A stretch of 64,000 nucleotides of DNA, from positions 1 to 64,000 of the forward strand of contig CAJFSS010000008.1 of assembly GCA_904419745.1 (NCBI GenBank), read 5' to 3'. Under the pieces are notes generated by a model that searched no databases, had not been told where the DNA came from, and worked only from the letters and a program-made list of their open reading frames with translations. This document shows positions 1 to 10,106 of the stretch, in pieces. Both the position numbers and the translations under genes were made by a program. Origin of the DNA: Candidatus Pseudoruminococcus merdavium. Lineage in GTDB: Bacteria; Bacillota; Clostridia; Oscillospirales; Ruminococcaceae. Numbering within the stretch: position 1 is the stretch's first letter; the number at the start of each line of letters is the position of its first letter.

Positions 1-1
1 G

Positions 2-640
2 TATGCGCATTTTACAAGGCTTGACACGCTGGATGAAAGATGGACGCCTGAACATATCCAAAGGACAATGGGCGCTTACGCTTCCTTCGGAAACCGCAGA
101 GCGACAATCACCTATCCGCCCCAAATGCCGCAGAGTTTACGGGACTGGTTTAAGCCGTTTCAAAAGACGAGCCATATCTACAGGCTGTATCTGCACTACT
201 GCTATCTGTTAGGCGTCCTACCAAAGGAAACCGCCTACCGCCCCACAAGCCCCTATCTCAAAGAGGATTTAAAGAAGATGGAGGAGCTGTCCGAACAGGT
301 GCGGTATATGAGCAAATACAGCATAGAGACTTTTGACGACCTGTATGCGGACAGGGAGAGATTACAGGGCGAAATGGATAAGCTGATTGCCTACCGCACC
401 AAGCTGCAAAACAAAATCCGCCGGGCTTCGCCAGCCGAAAAAGAAACGCTGCGACAGGAAAAGTCAGGCGTTACGGAGAGGATAACAGAACTCAGAAAGC
501 AGCTGAAATTAAACAAGGGCATTGAGGAACGGTCTCTTAAAATTCAGGAGAAAACCGACCTGCTCTATGCCAACGAATACAGAGCCAAAGAAGCCGAACA
601 GAACAGAAAATCACAGAGAAAGGAGCGTGACGCACGATGA
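2..640 (+). CDS. Relaxase/mobilization nuclease, C-terminal fragment
   Basis: This is the last 212 codons of a relaxase whose N-terminal nuclease half lies left of the window. The frame is open from base 2 (it starts YAHFTRLDTLDER). The visible part is the C-terminal region typical of MobA/VirD2-like relaxases from Clostridia: an aromatic segment (LRDWFKPFQKTSHIYRLYLH) followed by a long charged coiled-coil stretch rich in Lys, Glu and Arg from about residue 85 to the end. Relaxases nick the origin of transfer and pilot the single strand during mobilization. The stop overlaps the next ATG as ATGA, so the two genes are translationally coupled. The family call is good; the exact Mob class cannot be given from this half. 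Confidence 0.75.
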   Translation, partial: YAHFTRLDTLDERWTPEHIQRTMGAYASFGNRRATITYPPQMPQSLRDWFKPFQKTSHIYRLYLHYCYLLGVLPKETAYRPTSPYLKEDLKKMEELSEQVRYMSKYSIETFDDLYADRERLQGEMDKLIAYRTKLQNKIRRASPAEKETLRQEKSGVTERITELRKQLKLNKGIEERSLKIQEKTDLLYANEYRAKEAEQNRKSQRKERDAR

Positions 641-905
641 CAGACAGAGAAAGAGATTTGGAAGAAATCCTTGCAAGGTTAGAAAAACAGCGTCCTGAGA
701 TTGACAGGATTTTAAGCCGTCCTACTGTTATGGATACAAAAAGACGGCAAAAAAACTCTGCCGCATTCCGCCGGATATGGACTTTACAGTAAAAGACGGT
801 AACACGGAATATGAGGTTTCCGGCCTGTTCAATCCTGACAGCGACGAATTTTTGCTTAACACCATCATCCGAAAACTCGGATACAGATTCAGACAGGAAC
901 GATAG
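637..905 (+). pseudogene. TnpW-like small transposon protein, apparent -1 frameshift
   Basis: The first frame starts at the ATG overlapping the relaxase stop and stops at 790-792 after 51 codons. A second frame, open through 903-905, continues with KKTAKKLCRIPPDMDF and a segment with the pattern of TnpW-family proteins (FTVKDGNTEYEV then FNPDSDEFLLNTIIRKLG). The two frames join if one A is added to the A5 run at 738-742, giving one protein of about 89 residues. So either one base is missing (mutation or sequencing), or a -1 slip on AAA reads through. TnpW proteins usually sit between relaxase and recombinase, as here; their function is not well defined. Confidence 0.55.
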
Positions 906-920
906 AAGTTATCGCTTTAA

Positions 921-2663
<1,743 letters not shown>

Positions 2664-2674
2664 CAACGCAAAAC

Positions 2675-2702
2675 GGCGGCACAGCCCTCCGGCTGCACCG
2701 CC
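2675..2702. terminator. GC-rich stem-loop after the recombinase
   Basis: A 12-bp stem (GGCGGCACAGCC with GGCTGCACCGCC, one mismatch) closes a CTCC loop 12 bases after the recombinase stop. No clear T run follows, so it may be a weak terminator or an element-end structure. Confidence 0.4.
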
Positions 2703-2766
2703 ACCTTACATATTTCCTTCGTTATCGCACCTCGGCTAAAACAGCGTGCCTTTTTTCTGTATGTTG

Positions 2767-4254
2767 TTAACGATGGTATAGTTTATCGTCAGCCTGGTAC
2801 TGGGGCTCACAGGTGAGATTGACGCCCAGTTTACGGAAAACGGATTCGTCCACATGGGACAGGAGAACCGAGGAGTGAACCTCACAGCCGCGCAACTTGG
2901 AGAGCTGTTCCAACGCATAGGCAGCAGTCGGATTTGTTGCGGCGCTGATAGACAGGGCAATCAACACCTCGTCCGTGTGCAGTCGGGGATTATGGCTTCC
3001 CAGATGACGGATTTTCAGGTTTTGGATCGGTTCAATGACAATGGGGGAAATCAGGTGAATATCATGGCTGATTCCGCCCAAATGTTTGAGCGCGTTGAGG
3101 ATCAAAGCCGCACAGGAGCCAAGCAGGGGGGATGTCCCGCCGGTAATGATAGTACCATCCGGCAATTCCATTGCAGAAGCCGGATCTCCGGATTCCTCTG
3201 CCCGGGCAAGAGCAGGTGCAACCACTGCACGATCGGCAGAGGTGATTCCCGCCTGGTTCATGATAAGTTCTACTTTATAAACGACGTCTTCCCCGGCGCG
3301 TCCCTGTTTCTGGGCACATAGCGCCTGATAATAGCGACGAATGATCTCCTGTTTGGAAGCCTCTCGTACAGCCTCGTCATCAAAAATACAGTTGCCCGCC
3401 ATGTTGACCCCCATATCTGTTGGGGATTGATAGGGGCTTTTTCCAACAATTTTTTCAAAAATGGCGTTGAGGACGGGGAAAATTTCCACATCGCGGTTAT
3501 AGTTAACCGTTGTCTCCCCATAGGCTTCCAGATGGAACGGATCAATCATGTTGACGTCGTTCAAATCTGCGGTTGCCGCTTCATAGGCCAAGTTGACAGG
3601 GTGTTTGAGCGGTAGATTCCAGATCGGAAAAGTCTCAAATTTGGCATAGCCAGCTTTTTTACCACGTTTATACTCATGGTAAAGTTGGGAAAGGCAGACA
3701 GCCATTTTTCCGCTGCCGGGGCCGGGAGCAGTGACAACAACCAATGGACGGGTCGTCTCCACATAGTCATTTTTACCGTACCCTTCATCGCTGACAATCA
3801 GCGGGATATTAGAAGGATAACCGGGAATCTGATAATGGGTATATACCTTTAAACCAAGCTGGGACAGCCTTGTTTTAAAGTGATCCGCAGCTGCTTGCCC
3901 GTTGTATTGGGTGATAACAACACTGCCTACAAACAGACCAATACCGCGAAATGCGTCAATCAGGCGAAGAACGTCCATTTCATAGGTGATACCAAGATCC
4001 GCCCGTACTTTATTTTTTTCGATATCTCCAGCGCTGATGACCACCAATATTTCTGCTTTATCTTTCATTTTGGCAAGCATTCGAATTTTACTGTCCGGTG
4101 CAAAGCCTGGAAGGACACGGGAGGCATGGTAATCATCAAACAGTTTCCCTCCAAACTCCAGGTACAGCTTGTTGTCGAATTGAGAAATTCTTTCCAAAAT
4201 TCGCTCCGATTGCATTTGCAAATACTTTTCATTGTCAAACCCTTTTTTTACCAT
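2767..4254 (-). CDS. DUF1846 family protein
   Basis: A 495-residue protein matching the DUF1846 family over its full length. Members form hexameric, P-loop-bearing proteins in Firmicutes; their physiological role is not established. Recognisable pieces are the N-terminal [15 protein letters not shown], the glycine-rich phosphate-loop-like [15 protein letters not shown] near residue 180, and the family C-terminus ending KLYHR. The start ATG is preceded by AAAGGGAGC at good spacing. The mobilizable element ends just beyond its stop codon, but the C-terminus looks intact, so the gene was not truncated. It is monocistronic: the next minus-strand gene upstream of it in the window belongs to the element on the other strand. 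Confidence 0.9.
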   Translation of the reverse strand: MVKKGFDNEKYLQMQSERILERISQFDNKLYLEFGGKLFDDYHASRVLPGFAPDSKIRMLAKMKDKAEILVVISAGDIEKNKVRADLGITYEMDVLRLIDAFRGIGLFVGSVVITQYNGQAAADHFKTRLSQLGLKVYTHYQIPGYPSNIPLIVSDEGYGKNDYVETTRPLVVVTAPGPGSGKMAVCLSQLYHEYKRGKKAGYAKFETFPIWNLPLKHPVNLAYEAATADLNDVNMIDPFHLEAYGETTVNYNRDVEIFPVLNAIFEKIVGKSPYQSPTDMGVNMAGNCIFDDEAVREASKQEIIRRYYQALCAQKQGRAGEDVVYKVELIMNQAGITSADRAVVAPALARAEESGDPASAMELPDGTIITGGTSPLLGSCAALILNALKHLGGISHDIHLISPIVIEPIQNLKIRHLGSHNPRLHTDEVLIALSISAATNPTAAYALEQLSKLRGCEVHSSVLLSHVDESVFRKLGVNLTCEPQYQADDKLYHR

Positions 4255-4522
4255 CTTTGTGCTCCCTTTCCTGATTCTGTGCCGCCCGGTTTCCTGTAGG
4301 GACAGATATCGATTGAATTTTATATGTTCCGTTTTTACTCCCTATTATTATAAAAAATTTACCTGCCTTTTACAACTGAAATCCAGGAATTCCCGCCGCA
4401 ATGGAAAGAGAAAAAGTGGCCATTTTCCCCATTGCAGATACAGCGAAACGCACAAAACACAATGTATTGCAGGAAAAGAAAAACTTTTTACAGTATATGA
4501 AAAAATAGATGTATGATAAAAA
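4255..4522. other. Non-coding stretch between DUF1846 and MATE genes
   Basis: This AT-rich stretch contains the upstream region of the DUF1846 gene (minus strand). No supported reading frame or RNA was seen; short frames lack ribosome-binding sites. Confidence 0.5.
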
Positions 4523-4552
4523 TGTCCGGTACCAAATAACTGGTACCGGACA
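4523..4552 (-). terminator. Rho-independent terminator of the first MATE gene
   Basis: A perfect 12-bp stem (TGTCCGGTACCA with its complement) around a 6-base loop is followed on the minus strand by ATTTTTATC. It lies 11 bases after the MATE stop codon. Confidence 0.85.
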
Positions 4553-4563
4553 AATGGCCGAAT

Positions 4564-6054
4564 TTATACGCGTGCTGTTTTCCATTTTCCTGAATTATAA
4601 CGGAGGAGGACAAGGAAGGAGCGGAGCAATTGGTCGGAGACCAAGGCTATCCATGCACCGTATAATCCCCAATGGAAGACATGGATAGTAAGCAACGCCA
4701 ATCCAGGACGAACAAGTAAAACGGTAATAAAGGTAATAACCGCTGTTGCCTTGGTATCCCCTGCACCGCGAAGTGCGCCGGAGAGGATGAACTGTGAAGA
4801 TTGGAACGGCTGTAGAAAGGCGACAAACATCAGGATTTGCGCGCCCATGTTTACAATTTGGGGATCGTTGTTATAAAGCCCTACAATCTGCCTTCCAAAC
4901 AGGAAGAAACAAATACCAATGACCAAGGATACCCCCATTCCAAGTCTCCTGGTTCTGCTAGTATATGCTTGCGCCATATCCGGACGCCGTTTTCCAAGAC
5001 TTTGGCCAAGGAGAGAGGTAGCAGAAACGCCAAATGCCTGCCCAGTCATAAAGGAAAGCGATTGGATGTTAATGCACACCTGGTGGGTAGCAAACAGAAC
5101 TGTCCCCAAGGAAGCAACGGTTTTAGAATAGGTAATCATACCTGCACGCATGGCGAACTGTTCAATCATGGCTGGAAACCCAATCCGGAAAATATGGCCA
5201 AGTTCTTCAAAATTGGGCATAAAACCGTCCTTAATACGCAGATGCAGGTAACGTTTCCCACTCATAACATAAATCACCGCAATAAGAAATGCAACAAACT
5301 GTCCTATAATGGTCGCCAGGGAAGCGCCCGCCACGCCCATTTCTGGGAAACCGAAATTTCCATAGATAAGCAAATAGTTAAAGATTACATTGACAATATT
5401 GGCAACAAGATTGTAGATCATAGCCGTTCGGGAATCCCCGACGCCACGAAGAGTTGCGGTAAAGGTACTGGTTAAGGCCATGAAAATAAAACCAATCATC
5501 TGAATTTGCAGGTATTGAGTGCCGCCGATCAGGGTCTGCTCATCGGTTGCCCCCATAAAGGCAACCAGAGGTTTGGAAAAAATATACCCTACCACAGAAG
5601 CAATGGCTGAAATGACAAAGGTGAGGAGCAGGGCCTGGCGGAGAATCATGTTCGCTTTTGTTCGTTCTCCAGCCCCTTTATATCGGGCAACCATGGCGGT
5701 GGCGCCGACATTGAGCGCCTGTATCATTGTCATCATCAGGAATTTAGGCTGTGTGGTCAATCCAACCGAAGTGATTGCCCATGCGCCAAGTTGACCGACC
5801 ATCATCATATCCACCATGGAAGCAAGTTGGGTGAGCGTCAGTTCAATCAGGGAAGGCCAGGCAATGTGGAGGATGTCTTTATAGAGCATTTTTGGCTCTA
5901 CCCCTTCGGGCAGCGTTTTTTCTACACGATCCGTTAACCCGTAGGTGTTCTCATCCGTACCCATTTCAACATGGTCAAGAGCCAGGGTATAACTGTCTTT
6001 TGTCTTTTCGGAAGGAGGAGTTTTTGGTTCCTCAACAGATGTTTCTTGTTTCAT
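4564..6054 (-). CDS. MATE family efflux transporter
   Basis: This 496-residue inner-membrane antiporter would export drugs or other organic cations using a Na+ or H+ gradient. A hydrophilic N-terminal tail of about 65 residues precedes the 12 membrane segments. The two half-repeats each carry MATE-typical sequences, such as LTQLASMVDMMMVGQLG in the first helix and LRGVGDSRTAMIYNLVANI and LRGAGDTKATAVI at equivalent positions. The upstream region shows only a weak ribosome-binding site, so a downstream start within the tail is possible. It is one of three MATE genes in the first 13 kb; they differ too much to be recent duplicates. Substrate unknown. Confidence 0.9.
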   Translation of the reverse strand: MKQETSVEEPKTPPSEKTKDSYTLALDHVEMGTDENTYGLTDRVEKTLPEGVEPKMLYKDILHIAWPSLIELTLTQLASMVDMMMVGQLGAWAITSVGLTTQPKFLMMTMIQALNVGATAMVARYKGAGERTKANMILRQALLLTFVISAIASVVGYIFSKPLVAFMGATDEQTLIGGTQYLQIQMIGFIFMALTSTFTATLRGVGDSRTAMIYNLVANIVNVIFNYLLIYGNFGFPEMGVAGASLATIIGQFVAFLIAVIYVMSGKRYLHLRIKDGFMPNFEELGHIFRIGFPAMIEQFAMRAGMITYSKTVASLGTVLFATHQVCINIQSLSFMTGQAFGVSATSLLGQSLGKRRPDMAQAYTSRTRRLGMGVSLVIGICFFLFGRQIVGLYNNDPQIVNMGAQILMFVAFLQPFQSSQFILSGALRGAGDTKATAVITFITVLLVRPGLALLTIHVFHWGLYGAWIALVSDQLLRSFLVLLRYNSGKWKTARV

Positions 6055-6248
6055 AGAGTGCTCTGGATGAAATAACCAGGCTTTGTCACCATCCTTCTTA
6101 ATTTTGTTAAAAACATTACATAATTATGTTTATAATTATACAACTTTATTGATTAGATGTCTACATATCCAGAGAGATATGGAAACAGTGATAAAATTGT
6201 GTAAAATTTTTAGTGAAAAATAGAGATTGAATTTTCAGAATGTAAAAA

Positions 6249-6280
6249 ATGCACACTTTCTCTTTGGGGAAAGTGTGCAT
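6249..6280 (-). terminator. Terminator of the NYN-domain gene
   Basis: A perfect 12-bp stem (ATGCACACTTTC with its complement) and 8-base loop are followed on the minus strand by TTTTTTAC. The structure lies just downstream of the NYN gene stop at 6285. Confidence 0.85.
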
Positions 6281-6284
6281 ACGT

Positions 6285-7037
6285 TTACAGCCTGTTTTTA
6301 ATAAAATTATGGGTGATATGAGAATTGGTAGTTCTACGGGAAATAATATCAAAACATCCAAGGGATTCAACCAGCGGGGTGAGTTTATTAAACCCATAGT
6401 TACGGGTGTCGAAATCGGGATATCGTTTGCTGAGCATGTTGCCAACATCGCCAAGAAAAGCCCATCCATCTTCATCAGAGACTTCCGTAACAATAGTACG
6501 GATGGCCTGGACAAGTTTTGACAAGTCATCCTGTACTTTGTTTTTCGATTCCCGTTTGGAAGAAACACGATCAGGTATTTTTTCTTCAGGTGCAGAAGTA
6601 TAGAGGGTCTCCAGGTATTTAAACTTTTCACACGCGACAATAAAAGGACGGGGAGTCTTTTTTTCTCCCATGCCAAGGACATACATGCCTGCTTCCCGCA
6701 GACGGGCGGCAAGGCGGGTAAAATCACTGTCACTGGAGACAATACAGAATCCATCCACATGTTGTGAGTATAAAATATCCATGGCATCAATAATCAGTGC
6801 GCTGTCCGTCGCATTTTTCCCCGTAGTATAACCGTATTGCTGGATTGGGGTAATGGAATATTCCAGTAGAGTTTCCTTCCAGGAGCCAAGTTGGGGTTTT
6901 GTCCAGTCCCCGTAAATCCGCTTATAGGTGGGAATGCCGTGGTTGGCAATTTCATCTAAAATGTATTTAATATATTTTTGTGAAACATTGTCTGCATCAA
7001 TGAGCAGCGCTATTTTTTTCTCGTTTTCCGTATCGAT
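6285..7037 (-). CDS. NYN-domain (LabA-like) protein with an ATC in place of the start codon
   Basis: A 250-residue protein: a NYN/PIN-like ribonuclease fold (about residues 8-150) with conserved acidic positions in ALLIDADNVS, GKNATDSALIIDAMD and SSDSDFTRLA, then a C-terminal OST-HTH/LOTUS-like region (about 170-250). NYN proteins are predicted metal-dependent ribonucleases. The open frame extends well upstream of the first in-frame ATG (6782), and that upstream part is clearly conserved domain sequence. At the expected start the codons read ATC GAT ACG GAA AAC after AGAAGGGAAGGG, so an ATG appears changed to ATC at 7037-7035. No ATG, GTG or TTG exists between the upstream stop and the domain. 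It may use a rare ATC start, be silenced, or reflect a base error. Confidence 0.8.
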   Translation of the reverse strand: MDTENEKKIALLIDADNVSQKYIKYILDEIANHGIPTYKRIYGDWTKPQLGSWKETLLEYSITPIQQYGYTTGKNATDSALIIDAMDILYSQHVDGFCIVSSDSDFTRLAARLREAGMYVLGMGEKKTPRPFIVACEKFKYLETLYTSAPEEKIPDRVSSKRESKNKVQDDLSKLVQAIRTIVTEVSDEDGWAFLGDVGNMLSKRYPDFDTRNYGFNKLTPLVESLGCFDIISRRTTNSHITHNFIKNRL

Positions 7038-7131
7038 CCCTTCCCTTCTTATGAGTTTCCGTTTTAATCAGTATCAATTTTATTATAATGCAAGCAAGGG
7101 AAAAAGAAAACGGAGAATTGATTAGAAAAAA

Positions 7132-7884
7132 TTATTTCTGTGGATCTCCAAAGATTTGGCCGAGGAAATAGCCAAACTGAATTCTCCACCAGGGCCAATC
7201 GTGAGAGACATCATGGCCCCAATAGTCAAACCATGCGTGGATTCCTTTGTCCTCAAAAACGGCCTGCAATTCATGGGTGCTCTTGAGCATGTCTTCTTCC
7301 CAATCACCTTGTCCCACGCAAAAAATCATTCGGCTGGAGGCATACAGCTCATAGTAGGGATGCTTTTTTGGAAAATTTCTCATGTAATCGATGGGGGAAT
7401 TGAGATAGACGAGGTCATCCATATAACTGCCAAAAAAGTAACCGGCAGAAAAAATTCCGCTTAGGGAAAGCAGGGTGTCAAACAGATCGGGTCGGCGCAG
7501 AAAAAAGTTTGTGCTGTGCGCACCGCCCATACTACACCCCGTCACCATCAACTTTTGTTCGCTTCCATTGATTTGATGGATTTCATCAAGGAGTTCCTCG
7601 GTAATATAACGGTACCACTGTTCGTGCCGTTCAATCCTGCTGCGCGGATTTCCATTTCTATTCGACCAGGTTTCACTATCAATGGAGTCTACGCAAAAAA
7701 GTTGAAGTGTACCGTTGTTCAGATAGTCTTCCGCGACATCAGTCATTTGGAAGTTTTCAAAATCATAGTAGTGTCCATCCTGAGAGGGAAAGACCAGACA
7801 GGGCTTTCCGGAGTGTCCATAAATGCGATAGGTCATATCCTGATTTAAAAATTTACTAAAAGAAGTCTGTTGTTGAAACTGCAT
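7132..7884 (-). CDS. Esterase family protein (alpha/beta hydrolase)
   Basis: A 250-residue cytoplasmic alpha/beta hydrolase related to putative esterases of the COG4947 type. The nucleophile elbow is GCSMGG (about residue 117), and the likely catalytic His is in YWGHDVSHDW near the C-terminus. The start at 7884 is chosen because AACAGGAGGAATTCCC precedes it; an in-frame codon 7 triplets upstream would place that site inside the gene. It lies 29 bases downstream of the ATP-grasp gene on the same strand, so the two are almost certainly co-transcribed. Substrate unknown; the pairing suggests action on a product of the ligase. Confidence 0.85.
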   Translation of the reverse strand: MQFQQQTSFSKFLNQDMTYRIYGHSGKPCLVFPSQDGHYYDFENFQMTDVAEDYLNNGTLQLFCVDSIDSETWSNRNGNPRSRIERHEQWYRYITEELLDEIHQINGSEQKLMVTGCSMGGAHSTNFFLRRPDLFDTLLSLSGIFSAGYFFGSYMDDLVYLNSPIDYMRNFPKKHPYYELYASSRMIFCVGQGDWEEDMLKSTHELQAVFEDKGIHAWFDYWGHDVSHDWPWWRIQFGYFLGQIFGDPQK

Positions 7885-7913
7885 GGGAATTCCTCCTGTT
7901 AACAAGTTGTAGT

Positions 7914-9110
7914 TTATTCCGAAACTTCCTGCTGGATAAAGGAGACAAATTCCTCTGCCTTCTGGGAGGTCTCCAGTTTTGCTGTGTACATCTGATTCCC
8001 CATCGCGGCGGAGAGGATTTCCGGCATCCGTTCCTGCATAACAATGGCAGCGCCATATCGTTCCAGGATTTCTTCATGGGAATGCAGGTATTGCTTTTCG
8101 TCCCTCCTGCTTGCATAAACTGCATAGTAATGCGGTTTCGTCAAATCCACATGGCATTCTCCGAAAGCTACCATATCTGCCCAGATTTGATAGATATCCA
8201 CACTGTTTGCGAAATTGATCATATCCGGCGTATACCCTCCGGCCGGACGCATATTGACTTCCAGGGCGACATAATCTCCCACCTTGCCAAGACCGGGTTT
8301 TTCTTTTGTGAGTTTGAAAAATTCCAAATGGAAAAAACGGTTTTTTGCAGAAAACGCTTCAATCACCCGGTGTCCAATTTTACTCAGTGTTTCCGGTACA
8401 TGGTTGAGCGTACAGTAACTCAAGTGATTTTTGTTGTTGACAATATCCATAATGGAGGGAGGAAAAAGATTGGAAGATTCAAAGAGGATTTCACAGTTTG
8501 GACCGGATACCCCATCGTATGAGCAGATGCTACCCTCAATAAATTCCTCCATCAAATAGGGGATATCGGGAAGATTGGCATAAAATTCCCGTACTTGCTC
8601 TTCCTTGCTCAGTTTATAGGTGTGGCTGGCGCCTACGCCGATATCCGGTTTGACAATCACAGGATAGCCGACTTCACGAATAAAAGAAAGTCCCTGTTCC
8701 AGATTGGAGACAAGATGCCAACGCGCAGCTGGAACCCCAGCTTTTTTGTAAAATTCTTTCATCAGGGATTTTGACTGAAACATCTTGATCTCATCCGCTT
8801 TTTTCCCGGTCGTAATATTAAAATCGGTGCGAATTTTTGCATCCAGTCCCAGCCAGTACTCATTGTTGGATTCAATCCAATCTATTTTTCCATAGCGGAA
8901 TGTAAAATACCCGACAGCTCTTACAACCTCGTCATAATTTTCCAAGCTGTCCAGCCGGTAATACTCTGTTAGGGAATTTTTTAATTCCTCGCTCAGTTCG
9001 TCATAGGGGGAATCCCCAATCCCAAGGACATTGATCCCGTTTCTTTTAAGTCGGTCACAGAAGTTCCAGTAGGTTTTTGGAAACTGTGGAGATATAAAAA
9101 TAAAATTCAT
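7914..9110 (-). CDS. ATP-grasp domain protein (carboxylate-amine ligase type)
   Basis: A 398-residue ATP-grasp enzyme. The N-terminal pre-ATP-grasp Rossmann-like part (FIFISPQFPKTYWNF, then GIGDSPYDEL) occupies residues 1-110. The ATP-grasp fold follows, with VIVKPDIGVGASHTYKL (ATP-binding loop, about 152-168), YLMEEFIEGSICSYDG (about 185-200) and the Mg-binding ALEVNMRPAGGYTPDM (about 290-305). Such enzymes activate a carboxylate as acyl phosphate and join it to an amine, thiol or other nucleophile. AAAGGAG precedes the ATG. It is first in a two-gene unit with the esterase. Not carbamoyl-phosphate synthase or biotin carboxylase: too short and lacking their partner domains. Substrate unknown. 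Confidence 0.85.
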   Translation of the reverse strand: MNFIFISPQFPKTYWNFCDRLKRNGINVLGIGDSPYDELSEELKNSLTEYYRLDSLENYDEVVRAVGYFTFRYGKIDWIESNNEYWLGLDAKIRTDFNITTGKKADEIKMFQSKSLMKEFYKKAGVPAARWHLVSNLEQGLSFIREVGYPVIVKPDIGVGASHTYKLSKEEQVREFYANLPDIPYLMEEFIEGSICSYDGVSGPNCEILFESSNLFPPSIMDIVNNKNHLSYCTLNHVPETLSKIGHRVIEAFSAKNRFFHLEFFKLTKEKPGLGKVGDYVALEVNMRPAGGYTPDMINFANSVDIYQIWADMVAFGECHVDLTKPHYYAVYASRRDEKQYLHSHEEILERYGAAIVMQERMPEILSAAMGNQMYTAKLETSQKAEEFVSFIQQEVSE

Positions 9111-9444
9111 AGCTTTCTCCTTTCTGTAAAAAGCAATGAAACCTGTTGGATATCATAGCAAATTCTGACTGGAATTGATTCACAAAAAAACATTGTTTTA
9201 TATTTTTTTATTATACCATATATACAAAAAAAGAAAACAGTTTTTTCATAGACTGATTTTCAGTCCATTGGAATTTATGCGGTATGCCAAGTGACAGTTC
9301 CCGAAACAATTTTATGGCAACTAAAAGAGGCAAATCAAAGAAGAAACCAAGTATTTTCCTGTCCTTCAGATTGTGATACAATAAAACAAATGAAATAGAA
9401 TTTGACGAAAGATTGTAAATTTTAAATTATAAGAGATTAAAAAA
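9111..9444. other. AT-rich intergenic stretch upstream of the ATP-grasp gene
   Basis: This stretch contains the promoter region of the ATP-grasp gene (a TATAAT on the minus strand at 9215-9210, with no convincing -35). No gene or structured RNA was recognised. Confidence 0.5.
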
Positions 9445-9480
9445 GAAAAGCGGCGCCAAAAAATGGTGGCGCCGCTTTTC
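9445..9480 (-). terminator. Terminator downstream of the CD3324-family gene
   Basis: A perfect 14-bp stem (GAAAAGCGGCGCCA with its complement) is followed on the minus strand by TTTTTTAATC. It is strong and correctly placed for the minus-strand gene ending at 9584. Confidence 0.85.
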
Positions 9481-9583
9481 TGTACTCATTTCCGAAATAA
9501 AAGGAGCATGGTGGTGTAGTTTCTTAAGAAACCGCCTTTTACGCCCCTGTTCTTTGTAAAAGGTATATTTATCGACAGGAAAA

Positions 9584-9865
9584 CTATTCAGCCTGTTTCT
9601 TTTTTTCCTGTGCCAGAATTCTTTGGATACTCTTCTGGGAAAGAAAATACTTGTTGGAAAGCGCAAGCGTTCCCATACCACTCTGATAATCGCGGTAAAT
9701 AGCGGAGTTTCTGGTGCAGGTTTCCTTTTTGGATAGGGTATTTTCTCCCCAAGCTTTCTTATTGGTCTCCAATTTGGGAATATAAATATATTCCCCGTCC
9801 ACATATTTTTGAATTTCGAGTAATAATTCGGCCGGAAAAATATCCTGAGCCCTGTGATAGCGCAT
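9584..9865 (-). CDS. CD3324 family protein (HTH, Mor-like)
   Basis: A 93-residue protein of the CD3324 family known from Clostridioides and relatives. The family signature is visible: ELLLEIQKYVDGEYIYIPKL near the N-terminus and a C-terminal helix-turn-helix-like segment, LALSNKYFLSQKSIQRIL. These small proteins resemble the C-terminal part of Mor-type transcription activators and are predicted DNA-binding regulators. AGGAGGGGC precedes the ATG. It appears to be a single-gene unit ending at the strong terminator at 9445-9480. The target is unknown; the nearest candidate is the neighbouring MATE gene. Confidence 0.85.
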   Translation of the reverse strand: MRYHRAQDIFPAELLLEIQKYVDGEYIYIPKLETNKKAWGENTLSKKETCTRNSAIYRDYQSGMGTLALSNKYFLSQKSIQRILAQEKKKQAE

Positions 9866-10106
9866 TTTGCCCCTCCTGTTTTAATGAATTTGCATAGGAT
9901 GAGCAAAGGCTATTCAATTTCAATATTCCGTTTGCGTAAGAAATGCAATAGCCTCTGCTATGCATTCACGATTGGGTTGAGCATAAAACTGCTGTTCCTC
10001 CTCTCGGGGCGGACAAGTCCGCCTGAAATTACCATATACAGTATACCATAGGGGAGGGATTCCCCCATCCTCAAAAATCTTTCAGAAGCAAAAAAGCGGT
10101 GTGAGT

